Part shown: positions 30,682 to 42,229 of the stretch, piece after piece
Layout of the letters: the number at the start of each line of letters is the position of its first letter
Numbering within the stretch: position 1 is the stretch's first letter
Made by a program: the position numbers and the translations under genes
The notes under the pieces: generated by a model
What the model saw: only the letters and a program-made list of their open reading frames with translations
Database searches by the model: none
What the model was told of the DNA's origin: nothing
Origin: Monoplex corrugatus
Taxonomy: Eukaryota; Mollusca; Gastropoda; Littorinimorpha; Ranellidae
Assembly: GCA_030674185.1 (NCBI GenBank)
Contig: JAPXFY010000015.1
Span: forward strand, 23,194,986 to 23,258,985
Direction of reading: 5' to 3'
DNA: 64,000 nucleotides

Positions 30682-33098
30682 CATCACCATCATTTGCCCT
30701 GCCACATGGCAATATCGATCATGGCCCTCCATACAAATCAATCCCATGTCACTGGAAGTATATCACCCACTCTCTCCATCCTCAGCCACCCTGCAAGTGT
30801 CCAATATTTTCTCCCTGGATCTACTTGTTTTTTTCCCTCCAGCTTTCTTGTTGTGACCAGGTGCTCTAATTTCTCTTTCCTCATAAAATGTCCCATAATG
30901 TTGCTTGTCTTTTTCTAATCTTCTTTATTAATGATCTTCTTGTTTCTGCCGACTTCAAAATTTTCTCCTTTGCTTTCTTTCCTGTCCATGAATTCTCACA
31001 TTCTTCTCAGAAGCCACAATTCAGCTGCCTCAATTTGTTCTAACTTTGCGAGTTCATTGTCCATGCCTCACAACCATACAACAGTATCGGTTCTATGTAA
31101 CACTCAAGAACTCTCTTCCTGATGTTAAATGATACGTATTTGTTGGTAAGAACGCTATTTATCTTCTTAATTGCTGTTTTGGCTTGACCAGTTCTGCTGG
31201 CTATTTCTGATGTGCAGCTACTGTCTGGTGAGATGACCGTTCCCAGATATCAACCTGTCTCAAATTGCCATTTGCTGTTATTTTATATGAGGGGATTTTT
31301 TCCCTTTTCCCCCCACTGATTACCATGATTTCAGTCTTCTTGCTAATTAGCTCCAGCCCTTCATTTTTGTTATCTATTTCTGTTATATTCATAAGATTTT
31401 GTATGTCGTTTTCATTTTCTGCGATGAGCACGGTGTCATCTGCGTAACGAATGTTGTTTATCATTTTCTTCCAACCTTTATCTCAGGGCATTCTTCTAGG
31501 TTTCTCATGATGGTTTCGCTGTAAAGTGAAAACAAATCTGGTGACAGAACACAACCCTGCCTGACCCCTCTTTTGATATTTTGGAATCAGCTGATATCGT
31601 TTTCTATTCTCATTGCTACCGTAAGTTCCCAATACATATTTCTGATTATTCTTACATCTTTTCCATCAATAATGAGCCTTTCTAGTTGATGGATTCATTC
31701 TTTGTGTCTTACCTAATCGAAAGTCTTGGTCTAATCAACAAAGCATAATTATATTTCCTTAATCAATTTGACTGACCTCTCTATGATAGTTCCTAGGATG
31801 TATATGGCATTTATAGTTCCTTTCCCTTCAACAAATCCAAACTGTTTTTGTGCTATTTCTCGTTTGATTCCTTCCTTATCCTCATCATGATTATTCTTAA
31901 CAGACTCTTTGTTACGTGACTCATCAAGCTGATTGTATGATAAAGTTCGCATTCTATAGCCCCTGCTTTCTTTGGAAAAGCAATGAAAATTGATTTTGAC
32001 ATATCTTTTTGGATTTTTCTGGTGTCATACATTTCCATTAGGAGGACTGTTATTTTTCTGGGGCCTCAATCATTTCTGTAGTAATATTGTGTGGTCTTGG
32101 GGCTTTTCATAGTTTCATCTTCTTCAATGCTGCTCTAACTTCATCTTTCATTATGAATGTTCCTTCAGAGTTCTTTCTTATAATGTGTTCTTCATTTCTG
32201 TCATCGTTAAAATGGTCTTTAATGTACTCTCCCCATCTGTCTGATACATTGTCTATTTTCATGATAAGCATACCATCTTTTGATTATAAGTAACCAGCTG
32301 ATGTGCACGTCTTTTTCGTTTGGGCTATTCGTTCAGTGTTTCTGTACATAACTTTAGGGTCTGCTTTGTGTTGGTCTTCTATTTCTTTGCACGTTGTTTC
32401 CAGCCAAGCTTCCTTAAGTGTGTCAAATGGCTGATGTGATGCGTCTAGTATGTTGGCTAGTGACTGTGTGCTTGTTACCTCTCGCATTTAGCCTGCATTG
32501 CTGGCTTGCACTGCTGCTTACAGCTATATAAGAAATGGAGAGCAGAATACATAAGTCTGTCTCTGTAAGTACACAGCCTCTCCATCAGAAAGCTCTACAT
32601 TGTGCCTCCTCGTGACGACATGCAAACGCAACTGACCACCTCACAAACTCAGGCTGAACTCGAGGGACTCGTAAGAGGTCTGGCCCCCAGATGTGCAGCA
32701 TGAAAGCCAACTGGCGTGTGGACATGCCATGGTGTCCACGAACCAGACCCTCAGCTATGGGTAAATAGCATCACTGCTTTGTGGGGGTCTCAGGTGAAAC
32801 CAAGGCTAAGGGAGTAAACCCCGACATAAAAAAACAACAAAAAACAACACTGCCTTGTGGTTATCTCGGGAGAGAAAGAGGCTAAGGGAATAAACCCTGA
32901 CAAAATCACTCCTCCTGCCTTGTGGGTAGTCGTGGGAATGACAAAGGCGAGTGGAGAGTCTGTATAAACACCGATGGAAGGCAACATGAAACCACTATGG
33001 TATACTCCCAAGACTGTTATGACCAGCCAATATACAAAAAAGAAAAACGACATAAACAGGGGCTCCTTTTGGAGTACCTTCGTCTGGCAGTGACCGTC
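30682..33098 (-). mobile_element. RTE-like LINE family A with inverted 5' end (twin-primed)
   Basis: The low-coordinate part (30682-about 32416) is the 3' portion on the minus strand. It has a CATCACCATCAT tail, the RT motif C NNIRYADDTVLIAENE, and a 5' limit in KEAWLETTCKEIED. The high part (about 32417-33098) is the element's 5' UTR on the plus strand, matching 36910-37415. An 11-base duplication ATTTTGTGTTT flanks the whole unit (30671-30681 and 33099-33109). The EN region between the parts is missing. It is inactive. Confidence 0.9.
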
Positions 33099-33109
33099 AT
33101 TTTGTGTTT
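33099..33109. repeat. Target-site duplication, right copy
   Basis: ATTTTGTGTTT, identical to 30671-30681. Confidence 0.85.
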
Positions 33110-35379
33110 ACTTGAGTGAAAACTGCGTGAATGATCCCCCAAACGGTGACCCAAATGTGACATGCATTCAGTCGCTGTCTGTATGTGATTTTTTCAAGCA
33201 ATGAAAGCAATGACAAAATTGTAAATGTATGTTTATGCCTTGTCTATGCTTTGAAGAAGTTTCTTTTCCCTTATTTTCATCATCCAACAATTATAGATTA
33301 AGTTTATACAGTACGAAATACAATCCAGTCAACTACTTTCATTTACATGTATATACTCTTCCACTACCAGAAGTCAAGGCTGACAGAAAGGTGACTTTGC
33401 TGACACTGATTTTATCAATCAAAAGAACATCAAACATCTAAGGCCTCAGGGTCGGCCGGAAAAAAGGTAAAAAATCGTTTTGTTGAGTTTTTGGTTGATA
33501 ATGAGTCAAATGAAAGCTGGACCATCTATCTTTCATGTGTAGTAACTTTTTTCACCCCAAGTTGCGTAGTTTTTATACAGCAGGTTGTCAAAGAAGGGAT
33601 GGGTGGTCTGTATCCAACGTAAATCTTTATCCAAAATGGTTGAAATACCGTAAAATTTTCATTTTACGAAAAGCGGAATGAAACAGCAGTGCAGCTACTT
33701 TCGCTTTCGATCGTTCCCTACAGTAAGACAGTCGAGTTAGTATTGCAGATGGCTGACCCTGTGGCCTTAATCTCTCTCTTTTTCTCTCTCTCTCTTGAAA
33801 GTAGAGTGGTGAGTTGTTTCCTGTTTTGGTGGTATGTCAAACTAAAGAACAGCATAATTTATGTCACTTTTTTGCACAAAAGCATAGCGGACTTTTTCTG
33901 CAGTCGGCAACCAGGGTCAATCATGCAGATCTAGTGTTTGGCCGATGACTTCACACATCACTTCTGAAAGCCTATGAAGGTGTGAAGATTGCAGTAAGAG
34001 ATGCATTGTCAAAACAACAAAACAAACACACTTTTGACAAATGCAACATTGCCAAAGAACTTCTACAACTACAACCAGTTCAACAAGTTCTTCAGAAGCT
34101 AGACTTTAGTTTGAGAAGGAGTGGGGCAATCTGGGTGTAGTCAAACAGCATTGTGCTCCTTGTGCCTTCATCATACAGATGAGCAGTGACCATAAATACC
34201 GTCAGAACCAAAACAAAAGTGAAACCTTACCTTGTTCAATTGTCTGTGGAACAGCTTGAGCACCAAGCAGCTGTAATGCTCTTGTCACTACAGAACAGTC
34301 TGATCAAGATAAGGCAACCAGTGGTGACTTTAAGTTCTGGCCAAAGCCCTGCAGAACTCAACCTGCATTCCTTCCAGCAGCAACCCGTTAAGTACTTAGT
34401 GTACTACTTGTAGTGGTTATGTTGTTCAAATTCCAGCTAGCTACTGGGACTGACATAAAAAGTCAGAACTATAGAACTCTGGAGGACAGTTAAACTGCTG
34501 GCAGGCAAAGTTGCCATGATGTTGACAGTTAGCCAGTCAGATGTTACAGATAAATCGGTTAGTTTATTGTGATATTCGTTAGACCAGTGACCATGTACGT
34601 TGTACGTTTAGGTGTAGTACACTACAGAGATTCCATGCAAACCTAATTTGCGTTTACTGACCATTATAAACATGATCAGCTAGACAAATGATTTATCTTA
34701 AAACTTAATAGAGGGAAATGTGACAATCACAAGCCACTTAGATCTAGAATACCAAGAACAATAACTGTCTAATACTGAGAGGTCACTGGAACATCATATT
34801 AGTTTGTTGTCTTTGGCAACGACGATTGATGATCGTAACAGACAAGGAAAAGGGAGAAATCAGAACAGTAGAGACATGATTCTTACACACATTTTACTTT
34901 GCAGTATATTTATTACTGTTTGTTTGATGTGATATACATATTTTACTTTGCAGTGTGTATATCTATAACTGTTTGATGTGATCCAACATCGCTGTATATT
35001 GAAGAGTCACCTCTGAATCATATTTCATTCATGGCCATAGTACATGTATCCATCAGTGAAAGCTTCTCAGTTGTTAAGGTTACATCGGTATTTACCATTG
35101 CTCACCTCATCTTTAACAGGCAAGGGACATACTTGTCAGTGAAAACTTAGCAACTATTCAGATTATCACTGACGTGCATCAAGTTTTATAAAAAAAAAGA
35201 AGCTTTTTAAAGATCATGGTGACCAATTTTTTAGATTATCTGTATCTCCATGACTAAGCCATCTAAAACAATTTGTCAAAAGTTTTCAAAAAATCTATAG
35301 TTTATGTAGTTTTAGTTTATGTATTTTAAGTATAGAAGTTTTTTTTCTTAAAATATGACTAATTTTCATTCTTCAGTAC
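33110..35379. other. M13 intron 1, no recognisable gene
   Basis: AT-rich, with several short frames (for example 33689-33934 and 34186-34413) without motifs or convincing splice context. Confidence 0.5.
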
Positions 35380-35600
35380 GTGTCTGTTGATGTGCAGTGG
35401 TTTGGCCCCAGTAGCCTGAGATATCACCCCGCTATTACAAAAGTGTGATATTAGGCACCTTCCACTTATGATAGAAGCGAAACTTTACAGACTAAAGGAT
35501 ACATATCAAACGTTACGCATTATGGTTCCGACAACTTTTGTCTCAATAGATATGCATTGAAAAATGGTTTCTCGAACTTCTAATGAATTGATTTCAGGAA
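35380..35600 (+). repeat. Interspersed repeat R4, copy 2
   Basis: Contains GTGTCTGTTGATGTGCAGTG, GTTTGGCCCC, ACAAAAGTGTGATATTAGGC and ACCTTCCACTTATGATAGAA, in the same order as 8815-9060. Confidence 0.45.
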
Positions 35601-35945
35601 TTAATTTTCTCCATTCTAGGTGTCTGTTTCTGAAGACCTTGGTCTAGTAGTGTGTGATGTAAAGAATAATTATATATGTAAACACATGGCAGCTGTTTAT
35701 GATCTTCATTTCAAAGCAAGATGACAGATTACAAGGTAACTTTGTTTACACATCTTGTTTTTTTTATGATATTGTAATCATGTTCAGCAAACATTGTGTT
35801 TATCTGTGTTTTGTCAAAAAAGAATTAAAAAAATTCGAGAAAAAAACTTTGTTTTGAGAAGTTTAAAACTATTTGAGGTGTTAGCGATTTTAGACTTTTT
35901 ATGAAAAGTTTTCATTTAAACAGTATATTTTCATTTTCCCTGAGG

Positions 35946-35998
35946 AGACCAAAGATGAGCTTTGACAAACTGACCAAAGATGAGCTTTGACAAACTGA
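35946..35998. repeat. Two-copy 27-bp tandem repeat
   Basis: GACCAAAGATGAGCTTTGAC followed by AAACT, occurring twice. Confidence 0.9.
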
Positions 35999-36041
35999 GC
36001 ATTTTTGGTTCTCTTTTGTAATAGATAGATGAAGATGTTGG

Positions 36042-36045
<4 letters not shown>

Positions 36046-36087
<42 letters not shown>

Positions 36088-36110
36088 ACCACACAACACA
36101 CACACACACA

Positions 36111-36149
<39 letters not shown>

Positions 36150-36174
36150 CACACACACCACACACACACACACC
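36046..36174. repeat. (AC)n microsatellite
   Basis: AC tract with CACCACC and CTCAC interruptions. Confidence 0.95.
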
Positions 36175-36657
36175 TTCATTCGCTACACACAGTAGACATT
36201 TTGTAACAGCTGCAGTCAATTTTGATTGACTGAAAAATTCAAAGTATACTTTCAGCCACTATCCAGAAAAAAACCGCATCTGACATCGCTGCTTATGGCT
36301 GAGTGGTGGACTAGTGATCATAGCATCTTTCTGGGAATCAGGAAAAAGTCCAGCAATTAATTTCCTTCTTAGACCAATTTTTTCTCCACCTCCACTACAA
36401 TATTTTTCAGTTGTGTTCCGTATACTGGTGTTTTGGATGGACATTGGTTTGGATTGATACATGTGGATGTTACTATGAATTTATATTTATTAGACGACAG
36501 AACCAGGTTCCATAGACAGCATGCAGCTGGCATACATGGTAACAAAGGAGTCAATGAAAAACTTCTGTTCAAAATTCCATAGATAAATGGAAATTTCATG
36601 TAAGTAATCTGTTGTGAAGCACACTCCAACGTAATCCAGATTCCTGAACTGTTACAG

Positions 36658-36813
36658 AGCTGTTTCAACCATTGGACGAAGCGGTAAACCCCTGTGAGGA
36701 TTTTTACCAGTTTTCCTGTGGCAGATGGATCGACACCCATTTCGTTCCAGAGGGCAAAAACGAGTATTCCACACGTGACCAGCTTTCGCACAATATCAAA
36801 TTGGAACTGAAAG
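36658..36813 (+). CDS. M13 metallopeptidase (neprilysin/ECE-like), hallmark exon
   Basis: The frame contains NPCEDFYQFSCGRW, the N-terminal signature of peptidase family M13 (PCxDFYxYxCGxW). It is followed by a segment (PEGKNEYSTRDQL, then NIKLELKG) matching the usual helix after it. In this family the domain caps the zinc catalytic domain outside the cell and the enzyme cleaves small peptides. The acceptor is CTGTTACAG ending at 36657 and the donor is GAAAG|GTATGG. Two bases start the exon and one ends it, so it joins exon 44243 in frame. The exon expected before it, carrying the first conserved cysteine pair, was not found. A full-length LINE inserted only about 85 bp downstream of this donor. 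Confidence 0.9.
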
Positions 36814-36896
36814 GTATGGTAAATATTGTGCGTATTTGCATATGGGGTGTGTGTGGGGTGGGAGAGTGTGTGGGGATGTGTGCTTTGCTTGCAAGT

Positions 36897-36907
36897 AGAC
36901 CTGTTCC
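36897..36907. repeat. Target-site duplication, left copy
   Basis: AGACCTGTTCC, identical to 40266-40276. Confidence 0.9.
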
Positions 36908-37457
36908 GCTTGTCATATTGGCAGATGTGATGCGTCTAGTGTGTCAGCTTCGGCCTGCACCGCTGGCTAGCACTGCTGTGCGAAAAGAAGAGCAAGGCGT
37001 AAGTCTCTTCCTGTCAGTACATAGCCTCTCCATCAGCAAGCCCTACGCTGTGCCTCCTCGTGGCGACAGGCGGTAACTGAGCACCTCACGGACTCAGGCT
37101 GAATCTCGTAGGATTCGGAGGAGATCTGGCCCCCAGACGTGAGGCATGCAGGCCCACTGGCGTGTGGACACGCCCTGGTGCCCACAAACCAGATTCCCAA
37201 GCTATGGGTAAATAGCTCCATTGCCTTGTGGACATTTCGGGAGAGAGTAAGGCTAAGGGAGTAAAGCCTAAAAAAAACCGATGGAAGGCAAGGGGAAACC
37301 ACCATCGTAGTTTTTCCCCAGGAAAACCATGGACAGGAGAAAGAGAAAGAAGAAAGTTAACGACGTCAGTAGGTGCTCCTGCGGAACACCTTCGTCCGGT
37401 AGGGACTGTCATGCGGCGCAGGTGACACCAGACCGTCAGCCAGCTACTGCGACCAAA

Positions 37458-38837
37458 ATAGCTACATGGAACATCAGAACAATGCTGCAGAAAGGTAAAT
37501 TAGACAATATCAAAATGGAGATGGAAAGGCTTAACATCAGTATTTTAGGACTGGGGGAAGTGAGATGGAAGGGGGCAGGCATGATAGCATCAGGGGAATA
37601 GACAGTGATATACTCTGGTGGTAATTCACATAAAAGAGGAGTAGACATCATAATGGACAAAGACAAATCAAAAGCAGTTAAGGGATACTGGGCAGTGTCC
37701 GACAGAGTTTTAGTGGTCAAATTCGGAGGCTAACCTTTTGATATCAACATCATACAGGTGTATGCACCAACATCCGTAAGTACTCAGGAAGACATCGATA
37801 ACTTCTACAAAGTTTTAGAGATGGCCAAGGTCCAATGTAAATCACAAGAGGTTACAGTCATAATGGGAGATTTTAATGCTAAAGTGGGACAGGATAGGGT
37901 GGAGGATATATTTAGACCTCATGGCCTTGGTATACAAAATGAAAGAGGGGGGAAGCTTGTAGAATGTGCACAGATGAATGAGTTCATAGTAGGAAACACC
38001 TGGTTTGAGCAGCCTAAAGGAAGAAAATGGACTTGGATGAGCCCAGGATATAATACCAAAAATCAAATTGACTTTATCCTGATCAACAAAAGATTTAGAA
38101 ATTCTTTACTGTCAGCAAAAACACTACCAGGCGCAGACTGCAACAGTGACCACAATCCTGTAGTGGGAAGGTTTAGGCTGAAATTGAGGAAAAGGAAACA
38201 GACCAAAAGCAACATCAAACTAAACCTTGGATTCTTAAAGTCAGATGAAATGATACGTCAAAAATTTAATGTTCATGTTCAAAACAAATTCAGTGCTCTG
38301 GAAGACGTTGGTGACAGTGAGGAACAATGGAAAAAGTTGAGAAGTTCTATAAATGAAGCTTGTGAAGAAATCCCTAAGGCAAATAGAAAAGCAAAAAAGA
38401 GCTGGATGACTAATGAAATTTTGGGCCTGCTGGAGGAAAGGAGGAAGGCAAAGAGAAACGAGGAGATATACAGGAAGATAAACAAAGAAATCAGGTACAG
38501 GTGCAATGAAGCTAAGGAAGCTTGGCTGAACACAAAATGCAAAGAGATAGAAGAACGACACAGAATGGATCCTCAGGTATTGTACAGACGAATTGAAGAA
38601 ATTGTCCACAGGAAAAATACATGCACATCAACTGGTTGCTTAAAATCGAAAGATGGCACACTTATCATGGAAAAAGACACAATATTAGACAGATGGGGAG
38701 AGTACATTAAAGACCTTTTTGAGGATGACAGAAACGAAGAACACATTATAAAAAAGAACTTTGAAGGACCACCCATAATGAAAGATGAAACCAGGAAAAG
38801 CCCCAGGACCAGACAACATTACTACAGAGATGATTGA
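37458..38837 (+). pseudogene. Family A LINE endonuclease and linker
   Basis: Begins IATWNIRTMLQKGKLDNIKM, then LGLGEVRWKG (catalytic Glu), a stop, then KRGVDIIMD and a second stop. The open 359-residue part (37758-38837) has VYAPTS, MGDFNAKVGQD near residues 36-46, WTWMSPGYNTKNQIDFILIN and NSDHNPVVGRF near residue 130. These are the metal and phosphate-binding motifs of an apurinic-type nuclease that nicks the target. It ends out of frame because of the 23-base deletion at 38787. Confidence 0.85.
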
Positions 38838-38881
38838 AGCCCTGGAGGAATTTGGTATAGAAAAAATAACAGTCCTCCTAA

Positions 38882-40026
38882 ATGAAATTTATGACACTTG
38901 AAAAATCCCCAAAGATATGTCAAAATCAATTTTCATTGCACTTCCAAAGAAGACAGGGGGCTATAGAATGCGAACTCCATCGCACAATCAGTTTGATGAG
39001 TCATGCAACAAAAATCCTGTTAAGAATAATCATGACGAGGACAAGGAATAGAATCAAAAGAGAAATATCAGAAGAACAGTGTGGATTTGTGGATGGGAAA
39101 GGAACTATTAATGCCATATACATCCTAAGAACTATCATAGAGAGGTCAATTGAGATGAATAAGGATTTGTATTTATGCTTTGTTGACTATACCAAGGCTT
39201 TCGATCGGGTACAACATGATGAATAGATCAACCAACTGGAGAGACTCAATGTCGAAGGAAAAGATCTACGAATAATCAGGAATATGTACTGGAAAAAACA
39301 GCTGCAATGAGAATAGAAAACAATATAAGCTCTTTTCAAAATATCAAAAGAGGATTCAGACAGGGTTGTGTTTTGTCACCAGATCTGTTTTCACTATATA
39401 GCGAAAACATCATGAGAAACCTAGAAGAAGACCCTGGATTAAAGGTTGGAGGGAAAATGATAAACAACATTCGGTACGCAGATGACACCGTGTTAATTGC
39501 AGAAAATGAAAGGGACCTACAAAACCGTGTGAATATACTAGAAACAGAAAGCAAAGGTAAGGGGTTGGAACTAAACAGCAGGAAGACTGAAGTCATGGTG
39601 ATCAGTAAAAAACATAAAATCCCTTCATGCAAAATAACAGCAACTGGCACAACCTTGACACAGGTTGATAAGTTCAAATACCTGGGAACGGTCATTTCAT
39701 CAGACGGCAGATGCACATCGGAAATAGCTGGCAGAATCGGCCAAGCCAAAACAGCATTCAAGAAGATGACAAGCATTCTTACCAACAAATGCCTATCAAT
39801 TAACATCAGAAAGAGAGTCCCTGAATGTTATATAGAACCAATACTGTTGTACGGATGCGAGGCGTGGACAGTCAGCAAGCAAAGCCAGAGCAGGATCGAG
39901 GCACCTGAGATGTGGTTTCTCAGAAGAATGTTGAGAGTTCCATGGACAGCAAGGAAAACAAACGAGACAGTCTTGATGGAGGCAGACACAAGTAGATCAC
40001 TCATAAGGAAGATTAGGAAAAGATAG
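38882..40026 (+). pseudogene. Family A LINE reverse transcriptase
   Basis: Two open pieces. The first has EEQCGFVDGKGTINAIYILR and motif A CFVDYTKAFDRVQHDE, then stops at 39224-39226. The second (39307-40026) has motif B RRGFRQGCVLSPDLF-like (RGFRQGCVLSPDLFSLY) and motif C NNIRYADDTVLIAENE. It continues with KTEVMVIS, DKFKYLGTVISSDGRCTSEI and WFLRRMLRVPW. The key Asp residues are present; the stops and frame change prevent a full protein. Confidence 0.88.
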
Positions 40027-40265
40027 GCAACATTTATGGGCCATTTTATGAGGAAGGGGGATTTGGAGCACCTGGTCACAATGGGAAAGCTGGAGGGAAA
40101 GAGAGCACCAGGTAGACCCAGGGAGAGAATGCTGGACGGACTTGCAGAGTGGCTGGGGATGAGGAGGGTGGGGGAGATGCTGGGGGTAACGAGAGATAGA
40201 GATGGTTGAAAGTCCATGGTCGCCAACGCCATGCGGCAGGGCACCTGATGATGATGATGATGATG

Positions 40266-40276
40266 AGACCTGTTCC
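40266..40276. repeat. Target-site duplication, right copy
   Basis: AGACCTGTTCC, identical to 36897-36907. Confidence 0.9.
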
Positions 40277-41484
40277 TTGCCTGTTTGCATGCTTGGCCCG
40301 GTTATTGGTTTGTTGGAACTTCGTTCTTTATTTGCTGGTGTGTTGTGCTTTGACAGCTGCTATTCAACAGAAAAGGGTCAGTTGAAAGCCGAACCTAGAG
40401 CCACAATTTTTTTTATCACAGTGCCTGTGGTAGAACATATTTCTCCCGAATAGGTCTTTCATCCCACATGAAGATCCACACCAGATGCTAAAGACTAGTA
40501 TACCTATTGGACCGAAGGGAGAGTCCAGCATTATACTATGATGAACATCATATTTAACAAACAAGGTCAGTTACGAAACAGGAATTATCTATCAAAACAA
40601 TAAAATATATATTGGCTAAACAGAATGATTAACACCAAAGTTACAACAATATATTAAATTAGCTATTGGGCTATGTATTATACTGACAAAAATTCATATG
40701 TTAATTACATAGTAGCTATTGGGATTTTTATTACGCTTACAGAAATTTATGTTTATTGATTCAAACGTTTAGAACTGTAGAATATTGAAATGTGTTGTTT
40801 TGTGGTAATGGAAGAAAGAATATGACCAGTTATTCTGTTACATACACAAAGAGACACAACATCACTGAATGCATCAAGTCTGCACCTTAACATAAGGGAT
40901 TGTATTATTCTGCTGAAATCAGACTGGTTGCTTATTTTGCTAAATTAAAAATATGTTATTATAAACATGTTCTCTGATTATCTTGGAACTTCTTTCAGTG
41001 GCATTGACCCCAAGATCCTCATTCCAACTGCACAACACTGTACTAACCCCAAGTTCATTTAAGTTGAAGTTGCAGTCCTGGGAAGCCCTCAAAAACCAGA
41101 GATGTGGAGCTGCTATGGGCTTTCCCTCCAGAAAAGACCCTGTACTGCTGCAGGATCATGTCAGTGGAGTTCAGCAGGACCTGTTCTGATCCAACTTACT
41201 AAGGACACTGCATACTGACCCCCCAACTAACGACTGTGGTCATTCAGTCACTAAGCTAGACCAAGTGAGAGGTCCCTGTTAGGGAGACCACCATCTTGGG
41301 CCTCCAGCAACAGCCCACGTGAACCGCTGACACCAAAGACCCCAACGTGAAGTCACCTAGGCCACGGAAGTAGTAGAGGAAGCCCAAACAAGATCACCAT
41401 TAGATCAGGGCATGAAGGGCCAGAGAATCTGAGACAGTTTACAAAGTGCTAAAATCAAAATGATATGATTATGGGGATGATGAT
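40277..41484. other. M13 intron 2, no recognisable gene
   Basis: The part 41000-41400 is GC-richer and follows an acceptor-like CTTTCAG. I find no protein family in any frame. Confidence 0.45.
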
Positions 41485-41640
41485 TATGATAGTGTTGAGT
41501 TCCATCTAGGATTGTGGTTGCGTGAAAAGGCTGTATTCTGCGCTTACTACCATAATATATCCTTACGTCGACAGTCCCATGAATTACAGACACCTGCTGT
41601 GTTGGTCAGGAAATTTGAACAACAGCCTCAGTGGACCCAC
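41485..41640. repeat. Interspersed repeat R3, copy 2
   Basis: Contains AAAGGCTGTATTCTGCGCTT, CATAATATATCCTTACGTCG and GTTGGTCAGGAAATTTGAAC in the order of the 18785 copy. Confidence 0.55.
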
Positions 41641-41818
41641 ACCACACTCATCTCTGAATAGGTTGAGAGAGAAAAAAAACAACAACACACAATCATTTTG
41701 ATAGGACTGGATTTTTACAGTGCTTTATGGTGTAAGCACATCGTCACGGTGAATGGTTTGTTTCCTTGATTGGGCATGTGGGCTGTTATGTTCACCTGAA
41801 GATGAATGAGTGAGAGAG

Positions 41819-41821
<3 letters not shown>

Positions 41822-41890
<69 letters not shown>
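41822..41890. repeat. (TG)n microsatellite
   Basis: Pure TG run, then GCATGTGCACACGTGTG and a looser TG/CG-rich zone to 42015. Confidence 0.95.
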
Positions 41891-41891
<1 letters not shown>

Positions 41892-42229
41892 ATGTGCACA
41901 CGTGTGTAGCGTGTGAGTGTGCGTGCATATATACATGAGTGTTTGCTTTGGCGTGGCGTGCATGCGTCTGTGTGTATAAGAGCTTGCGTGTGTACATGTG
42001 TGTATGGCTGTGTATCTGATTTTATCAGTAAGTCAATCAGCCCATCAACTGTTTGTATTCTGCCCTTAAATGTCATCAGAATCAAAATGACTGCCATTAT
42101 TCAAGTAAGTTAAAAACTATACGAGAAAACCCATTTAAACAGCAGCGAACGAAATGAGACAGGCACAAAGTTTTGGCCAAGTGGCCCTCGTTATGCTTAC
42201 ATTGTAGACACCAAAGAACAACAAATACA

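Larger units (their letters stand above)
36908..40265 (+). mobile_element. RTE-like LINE family A, full-length reference copy
   Basis: A 3358-base element with a perfect 11-base duplication on both sides, and the same 5' end as the inverted copy at about 32417. Order: 5' UTR (36908-37430, with GGCTAAGGGAGTAAAGCCT at 37252-37270), EN (37458-38200), linker, RT (38770-39750), C-terminal block, and a (GAT)n tail (40246-40265). Stops at 37600-37602, 37733-37735 and 39224-39226, and a deletion near 38787, make it inactive. It lies in the intron after the M13 hallmark exon, on the same strand. Confidence 0.93.

Noticed and set aside
36295..36365. tRNA-like segment (GGCTGAGTGGTGGACTAGTG)
   Set aside because: Box A-like only; no convincing box B, and it cannot fold into a full tRNA by eye.
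28992..36657. Search for an M13 exon with the first cysteine pair (C-x4-C)
   Set aside because: Short candidates such as TGTGCTCCTTGTGCC at 34148 lack correct spacing, splice sites and phase.
37228..37425. Open frame with KKRWKARGNHH-like sequence at the start of the family A LINE
   Set aside because: It lies in the 5' UTR and is not kept open in the other copy (32418-33098), so an ORF1 protein is not supported.
40999..41190. Possible host exon after a CTTTCAG acceptor
   Set aside because: No matching donor with correct phase and no similarity to M13 or any family I know.
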